DNA of 64,000 bases, from NCBI GenBank assembly GCA_963565915.1, contig OY751487.1, forward strand, positions 5,436,812 to 5,500,811, given 5' to 3'. Positions 9,103 to 18,924 of the stretch are shown here, piece after piece. This DNA comes from Entoloma clypeatum. Its lineage: Eukaryota; Basidiomycota; Agaricomycetes; Agaricales; Entolomataceae. The translations under genes and the position numbers were made by a program. How positions within the stretch are numbered: position 1 is the first letter of the stretch; every line of letters begins with the position of its first letter. Below the pieces are notes generated by a model, which ran no database searches, was not told the DNA's origin, and saw only the letters and a program-made list of their open reading frames with translations.

Positions 9103-11164
9103 ATGCTCGACGTCGATTTTTCGCCATGGCTGGACGGTCCTCCCATTCCAGACGACTGCTCCCAATCGGAGGGGCTGGCGTACAGCGAGGCAGTACGTCA
9201 GCTACAGGAAAAATCGCAGCGCGGACTGAGCAAGGAGATGGTAAAGCAGTGGGGCACGCACTTCAAGGACAGAGTGAGTTCCGAACTTGTGGTTACGCTG
9301 ACCAGGCTAATTTATCTGTGTTAGAGCTGCGAACGCTGCCTCACCCGTAGGACGCAGTGCGTTTGGAGGGTAGACACAGCGGGGTGCCAGGCATGCCACA
9401 TCTCCAAATTGCGGTGTTCAAAGGTCGAAAGATACGCGTCACGGTTGATCGCAGCCCGCTTAGGTCTCCCGGAGACAGTCAGCTGGGCCCGTTTTCAAAA
9501 ATGGGGCAAAATAAGACGTCCAGGAGGCGGTCGGAAGCCGTCTATTGTGGCAAAAACGTCGCCGAAGGCTAACAAACCTAGAGCCAGCAAGGGCAAGACA
9601 ACGGACGATTCTCAGAGGGGTCGACCTCCCAGCCTCCACGACTCGCGCACACCTCCAGTGCCTTCGACCTCGCATCTCCTGAAACGTTCCCTGCAAGGCG
9701 AGGTGCTCGGGCCGTCGGTGAAGCGTGCCAGAACTCAAACAAATGAGGCCTGGGATGCCAGGAAGTCTTCGAGGAATGGTCAGGATAGGGAGGGCTCGGG
9801 GGATGAGGAAGATAATGACGTAGACGAAAGCGATGTTGAACCGAGCCCAGGGATCCTGAGAGAGGACTGTTTTGGCGGACGCTCGGAGTCAATCAACGTC
9901 TCTTTTCAAACCCCCCCGAGTCCCTTATCCTTTTCAGCATCTCCGTCTATCCCTGCTATGTCTCCCAAACTTATCAACCTTGAAGCCATTCCTCCACTTC
10001 CTGATCCCCTTCTGGACGCAAACCCTCCGGTGGTAATTTCACCCAACAACTCGAACGGAGATCTGTTCTCCTTTGGTCATCGGCCCCCGACGAACGCCAG
10101 CGAACCCCAAGAGTCGAGAAACTGCTCTCCCTTTCAAACCGATTATCCCTCCGCACAGCCGCCCCGTTATCCTTCTCCTAGCACAACCCCATACCCTTCC
10201 ACCCGTTCCGAAGACGACCGGGTGAACGACGACCCAGATAACCATCGAGAGCTGCATCCGCGAGGGGTCTACCGTCCTCAATGGTTCCACGAAAGGTCCA
10301 TGGGGCTGGAGGCTGCGTCAGAAAATGATCGAAGGCCGGACGAATGCCAGAGAGAGATGGAGGTGATGATCCAGCGAGAAAGAGAGGAGCTTGAAGAGCG
10401 AATGCGCAACGAACGGGAGGTGCTCCAAGCGCAACTTCGTACGCAGCGAGAGACCATGGAGCAGGAATTATCGAAACGCCAGTCGGCACTCGATGCACGT
10501 CTCGAAGAGAGCGAGTCCGGGCGAGTCGAGCTTCAAACCGAGGTCGACAAGGTGCGGACATTGGTTGAACAAGAGCGGAGGTCCTTGTCAGAGCATGCCG
10601 ATGAGCTTTCCGGTACGCAACCTCCCTCGTCTCATCGCCTTTGTCTCCTCGTGTCTCACTTCTTCTACAGATTTCCGCCACGCCTACAGCGTACTCCTCC
10701 AAGGCGCAACCGAGGCCGGGTATGCATTACAGGCTGGCTCTCGGTATCATACTACCAGCGGAGAAAGTGCCTCTCACGAGGCACGTGCACAGAATGTCCT
10801 CCAGGACGCCATCGTCCGTGCCATGGACGTCGTGCTCCCTTACCAGCGGGATCATGACCACACCCGTCGCGAGCGGCCCGCGCACTACTCGTCGCAAGGT
10901 TCCGACGGGTGTCACCCCGTGCTGCAGGTTCCTGTCGACCCCGTCAGCCAAGGATCGAGCAGCCAGCATCGCCACTCGATGGTGGAACCTCATCAACCAC
11001 AGTCGCCCGCAAAAGCACACAGTATGGTCGATGGGACTGCGCAGCAGCCCAAAGTTCCGCGCCGACCCGGGAGTGTTGGGAGTCCGCAGTCGTGCAGCGC
11101 ATCTTTGCACCCCCGTATGCGGCGAGTGGGGGTGCTGGGGAGGGATGAGTCATTATATGTATGA
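9103..11164 (+). CDS. zinc-cluster/coiled-coil family protein (intact member, 650 aa)
   Basis: Three exons (9103-9273, 9325-10612, 10671-11164) joined by GT-AG introns of 51 and 58 nt give 650 residues. Exon 1 encodes the N-terminal helical domain (YSEAVRQLQEKSQ). Exon 2 begins with a Cys cluster CERCLTRRTQC-(8 residues)-CQACHISKLRC, spacing C-x2-C-x6-C-x8-C-x2-C-x6-C, the same as fungal Zn2Cys6 DNA-binding clusters. Then come a basic stretch, a long Ser/Pro-rich disordered linker and a coiled coil rich in Arg/Glu (EREELEERMRNEREVL to VRTLVEQERRSLSE). The last exon has a helical segment (DFRHAYSVLLQGATEAGYAL). The cluster suggests nucleic-acid binding, but neither the target nor the role is known. 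It is the only apparently uninterrupted copy in this window, and its C-terminus differs from that of its relatives. Confidence 0.75.
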
Positions 11165-11644
11165 TGTGTGAAGGAGGGGGGTAGATTTACTGACCACTTT
11201 AGGAACATGTACGATCCCTCATCTTGCATATGGATGGTTGTGGAGGTACTTATGTATAGCCTACAATCAGACGAAAATCATATACTTTATACTTACCTAT
11301 ACCGATATCCCCTGATAAAAACAAAATCTGACACCAGGATTTGGAGACGAGATTGCCAGAATGTATTCGGGAAGTCATCGACTATGGATGAGGACTAGTA
11401 GGTATCTGTCGGAGTGCATATGCTTGTATGCCCGAACGGCGGTAAAGTGTCCAAGTGATCGAGGATAGAGAAGAAAGGATAACTCCATTACTCCACACGG
11501 CGACGTTTATCAGCACGTCGGGAACTCTCCTCGAACGTAGCACCTGCAGATGCAACTGTGCTTGGAGACCTCTCATCGAGATTCCCCGGAAGGTTCTGGC
11601 CAAGACTGCTGACAACGGCGGGGCCCCCATCACTAGCACGGAAG

Positions 11645-13293
11645 TCAAACCTCTCCCCAATCCCTCCGTCTCCTCGAACGAAGTATGTGCTGGGGCCACG
11701 GTTTGGCGAAATCCTCAGCTATCAGCCGGTTGAGAATGTCATGGATCCGTCGAGAGAGAGAGAGCAGATCAGAATGGGATGGATTGGCGACGGGAGGAAT
11801 GCGGGAGGCAAGAAAGTGGGTAAGGTCACTGAGTGAGAGCACGAACGCTTTGTGAGGGCATTGCCTTTCCGTGTCCGAGTCGTCTGCGGGTTGTTTGTTG
11901 AGATGTCGTTCTGAAGATTTGGCCCCTGGTGAAAGATCCACGACCATGCTCGGGTTCGTATTTTGTGATCGGGCTTTTCGGACGGCCTCCTCTATGTGCT
12001 CTTTCTGTCCTTTCACCAACTGGGCGAGCTGTGTTTTCAAGCCCCCGTGTTCCGCACGAATCCCTTCATGGGCCGCACGGAGCATTTCATGTTCCTTGGT
12101 CTCCTTCTCCCACTTGGCCTCCACAGATGCCAGCCTCGTTTTCAAGCCCTCGTTTTCTGCGCAGATATTGGCGTGGGTCGTTTTGAGGTTCCCATGTACC
12201 TCTATCTCCTCTTCCTTCACGCCAAGGATTTGGGCCAGCTTCGACTGTAAAGTCTCATTTTCCCGACAGACCCTTGAATGAGCCTTTTGAAGATCCTCGT
12301 TCTTGTCCTCCAACTCTCGGCGGACGTTGTCGTGGTCTCGTTTGGCTTCTACGATGTCGGCTTCCAATCGCTTGACTCGGCGACGCAGCATCTGAACCTC
12401 GAAGGAACTGCCAGAGTCGATAGACGGCAAAGTAGGTTCTGGGGCAGGAGAAGCAGCGAAGGAGGGTCCAGGGGCAGATGTCCACTCAGCTTGTAAAGCA
12501 TGCCTTTGTCGGACAGTCTCGCTCGATGGTGGTTGCTTCAGGGTTGAAGGAACTACAGTGTACCGTGGCAGAGAACTGACCCCTTTGGATGCGGCTGTGG
12601 TCACCCTCGAAAAGGGAAGGAGTTTCCCGGGATTCCGGTTATCGGAAATACTGCGCAGGGAGGGGAGAGGCCTGGTGGGGTGAATGGACGAAGCGGGATT
12701 GGGAGGTTGAGAGTGTCGAGGAGATTCAGAAGGTTCTTCAGAAGAGCTCTGTTCTTCCTCTTCTCCTTCATCTACTTCGTCTGACGAAGATTCAGATTCA
12801 GCGGGACCAGACGCGGTATTTGTGAGCCAGCGTCGGTTTCCTCTGCCCCAGGCGCAATGAAATCGCCGACACTGTGCCTCAGAAACGTCCAAGGCGAGCG
12901 AGATGCGCTTTATTTCAAAATCCCGACGCCAGGAGCATTTGTAGTGCAGCGCGGTACAAGGTTTACAAGTGGCAAGGCGTTGGCTGTCAATTAAACACGC
13001 AAGGCCTCGTCGACGGCAGTAGTCACAGACCTCCATCGAACGGTCACCCTCATTAGCGACATTTGAGGATATGGTATTATGGGTACCTTGTACTTCTTCG
13101 AGCTCCACTCCTCAAAGAGTGCCTCGTCCATCCGCATCTTGAGACCCTTGAAGGCATTGACGAATTTGTCCTTGTATGTTATGATTTCTGCCTGAGAGAC
13201 AAGTTCTGCATTATGGCATGGCAGTCGATGTTGCTTTTTCAATGCTGCGGAGGTTGTTGTTGCGGTTCCTTTTGTCGGGGACATGCCAGCCAT
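11645..13293 (-). CDS. zinc-cluster/coiled-coil family protein with shifted C-terminus
   Basis: Exon 1 (13293-13087) encodes the N-terminal helical domain (VSQAEIITYKDKF). A 38-nt intron follows, and exon 2 (13048-11645) starts with the Cys cluster CDYCRRRGLAC-(9)-CKPCTALHYKC and the conserved CSWRRDFEIKRISLALDVSE and RRFHCAWGR. After an acidic linker there is a coiled coil with repeated ENE/AHEG heptads, then the C-terminal block HKAFVLSLSDLTHFLASR. The frame ends at 11645 as RRRRDWGEV. In another frame the DNA still encodes the family's normal ending (FVRGDGGIGER through ADKRRRVE, stop near 11488). A 5-base net loss relative to the 8.7-kb copy explains the shift, so the gene is either decaying or has acquired a new C-terminus. 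Confidence 0.65.
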
Positions 13294-13612
13294 TGCCAGA
13301 GAGTCAGGAAGCTTAGTCTCCCCTAGATGTAAGTATTACAGATGATCGTCCATTGAGTGGGTCCACCGAGTCCACGTGGCTTGATTACATGACCAAAAAA
13401 GTTGAACATAGCTTGTCGGCCAAGCCCACTTGTTGTCGTGGACGGTGTATTCAACATGCGGGCGGTCGCCGGCTTTTCCATCTCTATGCCTGGCCTCATC
13501 GTCAAGCCCCTACACATCTTCCGATACGCGGACCTGTCTCCAAAATTGGAGATTCTGAGAGATGACAACTTTTGACAAGCACAGCTTGACGTGGAGGGGA
13601 TACGAATAGTGA

Positions 13613-14152
13613 ATGCACCGGTTTATACAGAGGGCGCAGTCAAGGCGAAAATCTCGCCAACAGGTGCGTGCTTTTTTTGCCGCTCCTTCAAATGACCTTG
13701 CTGACCGGATTTTATTTTGTAAGATTAAGCGTTACCAGGATGACCGCTCACCATTGGCTTACAACTTTCTGTTAATTCGTCAGATATTCAAGGCAGACTA
13801 CATCCACATGTTGGGAATGGCAGGGATGTCTCTCCGGACCGTGATGAGGCTGACGAGCCGTGTCTTTTCCATCGTTCTGGTCCGTATTTCAGCCAACTAT
13901 GACACCTCATTAACCTCCCAACTTCACAGCCGGAAAAGACTGTACCGGGCTTGTAATCGTTTGCATTGTAATGCTTTGTGATTTGAGCCCCTTAACCCAC
14001 GTTAACTATCCCCCAGGTGTCCCATAGGCCCTCGGCTTTGACGACGAGGACATCGTACACGACTACGGCTCAACGAACATAGGATACGCTCCACCCTTGG
14101 AAATTCCCCGTGAAAGTCACCAAAAGATCGAAGCCTTCCGTGAGATTTGACA
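13613..14152 (+). pseudogene. relic of a Y_phosphatase3-type tyrosine phosphatase
   Basis: Pieces in more than one frame match this family in order. First is an upstream helix (FKADYIHMLGMAGMSLRTV, 13788-13845). Then, after a frame change, DEADEPCLFHRS is followed by a 50-nt intron (13880-13929) and AGKDCTGLVIVC. A second intron leads to ALGFDDEDIVHDYGSTNIG and IEAFREI, ending at TGA about 14152. Active members carry HCxAGKDRTG; here the loop reads HRSAGKDCTG, so both the catalytic Cys and the phosphate-binding Arg are lost, effectively swapped. With the frame break this is a dead gene. The family assignment rests on motif order recalled from known phosphatases. Confidence 0.5.
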
Positions 14153-15186
14153 TGGTCGCCGCTAGGTAGAACGATCTACGTCATACCACGCTTGATTAGT
14201 CTAACTGAATTCTAACGAATAACAGGAAAGAGTTCGTCGTACGTTCGTGGCGAGTTATTTCAGCATTTGGGGGAATTGATGAATTTTCTCAACAATCCAT
14301 CCCAGAAATATAAACATATGTTTGTCAGGACTCAGGAGGAGGAAGTAGCCCACATATTTAAGAGGGAACTCACCTCAACGAACCACTAATAGCGAGGTAG
14401 GGCCTGCCAGTAGCCTCGAAGTCTCTCGAGACCGCGGATGTTACAAACCTGCCGTCGTCTGCGCCTTCGCCGCTCTAGACAGGATTCCTGGGTCGATCCC
14501 GCCTCAGTTCTTCTTTCAAGCTCTTCCAAGTGGCGAAAACCAGCCCCTCGAGAAAATTTTATATGTACGCCGTGACGCCACCTTTCCTCCCACCCTTTTT
14601 GACTCGACCATGACGTACCGTGACGTACCGCAGCGCTTGGGAGAAATCCTCATTCACAACTCGAAGTGAGCGGCGTCGAAACGAGGTTCTTGAATGCGGG
14701 TAGGAGGGAGGGTACATGGGTACATACCAGCATCAATAACTCTCCAAAGATCCTGTTACCATGAAGAATTCTGGCGAACACATAGTATGAAAGTACATAG
14801 TCGTACTAGCGGACGGCGAGCGGTGGAGCGCCGCATGTCTATGCCCAGGGGCCAGTCAAGCTAAAGTGACGGCAGAACACTGACAGCGCAGAACGAGTGC
14901 AGACGTAATGGCCATCAGGATGTACAAGACGGCGCTTAGATATCGAATGGCCCAGAGAACGATGATTGAGTGTGGTCAATGGGTGGACAGTGCTTGCGTC
15001 GACGAAAACATCGATTAGTTGACGAACAGGGGAGTAAATGCACTTGAGTCCTGCTGAAGGCGAGCCCAGCTGTGCCTGATTCCTGCTTGTTGACTGACCG
15101 TTGAACGTTAAGCGCTCTTGGAGCGCTCAGCAAACATAGCCAACTTCTAGTATTTTCACTGAAATCTCTTATCTCTTGCGTTTATC
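14153..15186. other. intergenic
   Basis: I see no gene. Stop codons are frequent on both strands and the only ORFs are short. The last hundred bases before 15187 are pyrimidine-rich (TTCACTGAAATCTCTTATCTC) and probably form the leader of the MYND gene. Confidence 0.4.
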
Positions 15187-16281
15187 ATGACCACTGGCGA
15201 CGTCCTCGATCTCTACGATCTGGCTTTGCTCATCAACTACGAGCGCACATCCACCGAGCCTCGCTTTAGACGTGCAAAACTGCGCGAGGTTATGCACAAC
15301 GGCGCCCAACCGCGTACCATCATCATGTTGGAAAGGGATCTAATAGGAGCCGGGCGAGACAGGGATAAGGACTCCAAGATAAAATCAAAGCCGTCAAAAG
15401 ATGAGTGGTTCACATCGGAGACCCCAACGAAGATAGGGTACATCTTCGATATGAAGGCTAAGGAGCAGGGCACAGAGGAGCGGGACTCGCCGGAAAACAT
15501 GATCTCCGAATCTGAGCCACTGCAGTCCTACATGGTGCCGAGCCTGACGGCGACAGAACGCGAGACCATCTTCTACCAAGCGCGCGCTCACGATGCGTGT
15601 GCGGTGACGGTGCACATCATGCAGGACCTGTTCGACCTGCTCCCCGAGACGACACGCGTTCGTGTGCGCACGCAGTCCAGCCAGGAGGAATTCATCACGT
15701 ATGCCAGCGAACGGCGCTTGTACGAGGGTTGGTTGCGAAGCCCGAAGTTGATGTTGTACAACAATGTCCTCAGGACCGACACTCGTGGATTAAGAGGACA
15801 TCCCGGTGCGATGAGTTCAAGGACGTATCTCAGTGGCGAGACAACACGTATAAAACATTGGGTATTAGCATTCTACAACCCAAGCAAGGAGAAGAACGTT
15901 TACAGGCCAGATGTGATACTCGATATGTCGTCGATGCAGTTTGGGCTTGCCGGGAGAGGTTTTCGTGGCAAAGGCTTGTTTGTGTTAGAAGGTTTCGAGG
16001 AGTACAGCGAAAGGATGCAGACGTTCTCGGACGGGATGGACCCTACGACGATCAAGGTCAGCGAACGAATGATAATGGGAGAGGGTATGGAACGGGATGA
16101 CCTTGAGCTGGCCATTGCGAGCAGAGTAAAGGAGCGGTTGTACAAGCGCGCGACGGAGCATTGGTGTGGTCATTGTGGCGCACCAGCAACCCAGCGGTGT
16201 GGGAAGTGCGGAAAGGTGTATTTTTGCAACCGGGAGCATTCGGTGGCCGGATGGCCTATGCATAAGGGGATTTGTAAGTAG
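15187..16281 (+). CDS. MYND zinc-finger protein
   Basis: A single-exon gene of 364 residues with a C-terminal MYND finger: WCGHCGAPATQRCGKCGKVY, then FCNREHSVAGWPMHKGIC, giving the full C-x2-C, C-x2-C, C-x3-H, H-x3-C set. MYND fingers bind proline-rich peptide motifs and act in protein-protein contacts. The first 320 residues have no domain I recognise: a helical start (TTGDVLDLYDLALLINYE) and mixed middle. Many Agaricomycetes have expanded families of single MYND proteins of unknown role. The ATG at 15187 follows a CT-rich leader. No SET domain is present, so it is not an SMYD methyltransferase. Confidence 0.85.
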   Translation: MTTGDVLDLYDLALLINYERTSTEPRFRRAKLREVMHNGAQPRTIIMLERDLIGAGRDRDKDSKIKSKPSKDEWFTSETPTKIGYIFDMKAKEQGTEERDSPENMISESEPLQSYMVPSLTATERETIFYQARAHDACAVTVHIMQDLFDLLPETTRVRVRTQSSQEEFITYASERRLYEGWLRSPKLMLYNNVLRTDTRGLRGHPGAMSSRTYLSGETTRIKHWVLAFYNPSKEKNVYRPDVILDMSSMQFGLAGRGFRGKGLFVLEGFEEYSERMQTFSDGMDPTTIKVSERMIMGEGMERDDLELAIASRVKERLYKRATEHWCGHCGAPATQRCGKCGKVYFCNREHSVAGWPMHKGICK

Positions 16282-16499
16282 GATGTTTCGAAACGGGACG
16301 GTTCACCACGAGTCATTAACGATTGTCCACATGAAGCCGAAGGTAGCGCGTACTTTCGCAAACACAAATGCATAATGAGGTGTCACTCCAACGCCGTGCT
16401 GGTCGTAGAGAAAAGTCCGTTTTTTTCAAAAAACAATTGTACTGTTCTTGTGCTCATAACATACATATGTAACTACATGCTGATGTAATCCCTACTATG

Positions 16500-16579
16500 G
16501 GGCTCTTGGCACAGGGGTAGCGCGCACGCTTCGCATAAGATCTTGCGTGAGGTCGTGGGTTCAATTCCCACAGTGTCCA
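16500..16579 (+). tRNA. tRNA-Ala (CGC) with an 8-nt intron
   Basis: The 80 bases fold as a cloverleaf. The acceptor GGGCTCT pairs with AGTGTCC at six of seven positions, including a G3-U70 pair, the identity element of alanine tRNA. The D arm contains the A box TGGCACAGGGGTAGCGC. The anticodon stem is CACGC/GCGTG, with loop TTCGCAT reading anticodon CGC. The T arm is GTGGG-TTCAATT-CCCAC, followed by discriminator A. Eight extra bases (about TAAGATCT) sit next to position 37, where nuclear tRNA introns occur. A mismatch in the D stem and one in the acceptor leave some doubt about activity. Confidence 0.8.
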
Positions 16580-17145
16580 TAGTTTTTGTCTTTGAAGATA
16601 AACTTCATTCATCCCCAAAACTAACGCGGAGCCTTCTTGTTGTTCTCGGTCGTCCAGTAACCCACGTCGCCTCATTCTCTCGTTTTTGTACAGTACCTTC
16701 TCACTTGAACCACGAGTGCGTGGCGTCAACTAGTAGGGGTGCAATCGTGGACGTGGTCATCTTTTCCTCTGTTAGTTGTCGTGCCATCAGTTTTTCAGAC
16801 GGGCAGAGAAAAAATACCGAGATCCAACGACAAATTTGAGGATCTAAATATGACAGCAGAGATATCTAGAGGAAAAATCAACCTACTATATACTATATGT
16901 ATACACTGTAGTCAATGTGAAAACACCGGAACTTGACAGGTCGTTGCGCGGAAAGGAATGAATCGCCATAAATATTGAAGAACCTAATTATAAGGATTCA
17001 AGCTCAAGAGTCATAAAACATACTAACGGTGATGACCTGGATAAGTAAACGCTGACACATTAAATCCCCTATCAATCCCAAGCAAGTCCCAACAACTTCA
17101 CTCCATACCACATGGCCAAAAGAGTTGCGAAGGCGCCCAGCACAG
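16580..17145. other. intergenic downstream of tRNA-Ala
   Basis: The stretch is AT-rich with no ORF of interest. I found no clear T-run terminator immediately after the tRNA; the first short one, TTTTTG, is about ten bases downstream. Confidence 0.35.
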
Positions 17146-18786
17146 TTAATCACTCCACACGACGCCGTCTACCAGCACGTACAGAACTCTCTTCAAGGGG
17201 AACTGCGGCGGAACTACTCTCACCAAGCTCAATGTCAAACTCAATTCTCTCGCTGATCCCACCGTCTCCACGAACGAAGAACGTACTGGGGCACTGGGGC
17301 CGCATTCCGATTGGGCAAAATCCTCAAGTACCAGACGGTTCAGGGTCTCTTGGAGACGCCGAGCAAGGGCGATCAAATCGGGATGCGAGGGGTTGGAGAT
17401 GGGAGGAAGGCGGGAGGCGAGAAAGTTGGTGAGGTTGCTGACAGAAAGGACGAAAGCTCTGTGATTGCTTGCTATCTCTGAAAGGAAAGTAAGAAAGCGA
17501 CAAGAAAAAAAAACAATGGGGACTGTCGTACCGTTGCTATCGCCGACCCGTTTGTTCTCCCCTTGGGTTCCTGAGCGTTCAGCTCCCGTCTGACAATTTC
17601 TGGGTGTGTTAGTCGTCAAGTCTGCGTCTGCAGCCTCAGCCTGCTGCTCCTGCTGTCGTCCCATAACGGCAACCAAATCAATTGATGACCACCGTGCATG
17701 GAAAGCCAATATGTCATCTAAATTGGCCCCAGACAATCGTGTCTTCAGATCGTTCCATTGGACCAGTTCGGATCGTAATGCCTCGTTTTCCGCGCAGACC
17801 TTGGGATGGGCTAATTTGAGGGCCTCGTGAGCCCCCACCTCCTTGTCCAAGTCCCCTCTAGCCTTTTCGTATCTCTGTATTGCCTCTTCCTCGTTCCTCT
17901 TCGCTATTACCAGTTTCTCCTCCAGTTTTTCAATGCGTCCATGCAATGTTGATAGCTCAGGAGCACTACTAGATGTGATGGCAGGAGGACAAGAAGGCGA
18001 TGAACCTGTCACCATTCGATCGGAGCGACAACTCCGAGTCGATGTTGGATTATTTCTGGAATTAATTAACAGAGTGGGCGAGAAAGGAGGGGGAGATTCA
18101 TAATCGCTGGTGATGAAGCGATCTATTTCGGGTACACCGCCTTGAGCGGGAGAGGCCGCGGGAGACGACAAGGCTTGTCTTGCATACCGTCTGGTATACC
18201 GGTCACTTCTCTCTGTAGGTTGCGTGGGGGTTGTAGTAACACACGCTTGGCTTTGAACGCAGTCTGACGAGTTCTCTGAGCTTCTTTTGGGGGTTCTTCT
18301 CCACTGTCATCGCTGCCGTCAGACGGTTCAGGTGACACTGACATCCTGGCCACGGCAGTCTCACTCCTTCCCCAGGCGCAATAGAACCGCTGGCATTGTG
18401 CCTCCGACACTTTCAAGATGCCGGATACGGTTTCGATTTCGAGGTCGTGGCGCGGGGAACGCCTCCCGTGTCGATCGAAACAGGCTTTGCACCTCATCCG
18501 GCCATCGATGTGTACACAATTAACCCTGGCGTTGCGGCAGTATTGACAGGCCTATATGCAGTGTAGCATAGGTGAGGACATATGGCCAGATAATTACTTG
18601 ACTCGCCTTCGAGGGGTTCTTCTTGTGCCAGTCCTTCTCAAGTGCCTTGTTAAGCCCTTGCAAGGCAGTGCGAAATCTTATCTGGTATGCTTTGATTTCG
18701 GCTTCGGAGACTACCGACCCCATGCCACCATTCTGAGCGCTCGTTTTGGCCTTGAAAGGAAAGGCAACCCTTGAAGCCGTCGTCAT
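17146..18786 (-). pseudogene. zinc-cluster/coiled-coil family member with frameshifts
   Basis: Exon 1 (18786-18598) encodes the N-terminal helical domain (VVSEAEIKAYQIRF). After a 46-nt intron (18552-18597) the Cys cluster reads CQYCRNARVNC-(8)-CKACFDRHGRRS. The sixth Cys is replaced by Arg. RRF-type CAW motif (QRFYCAWGRSE) follows. The frame then stops near 18123, while the homologous sequence continues in another frame from about 18250 (RYARQALSSPAASPAQ), through a coiled coil (IEKLEEKLVIAKRNEEEAI) to HRAFVLSVSNLTNFLASR. A second shift, caused by an 8-bp tandem duplication (GCCCCAGT twice on the minus strand, near 17290), moves the ending FVRGDGGISER through RRRRVE into a third reading. Two shifts plus a lost ligand point to a pseudogene, although an unrecognised intron could explain the first. 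Confidence 0.6.
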
Positions 18787-18924
18787 CTTGGACGTTGATT
18801 GTTGAAATGCCGATGTTTATTTGGGTAAGCTTGCCTGCCGATACTGATCCGGTCGGTGTATATATATATCTACGAGATTCTATGTAAACCGTGTCCCTGT
18901 CATAAATAGAAAGAAAAAGCAATT

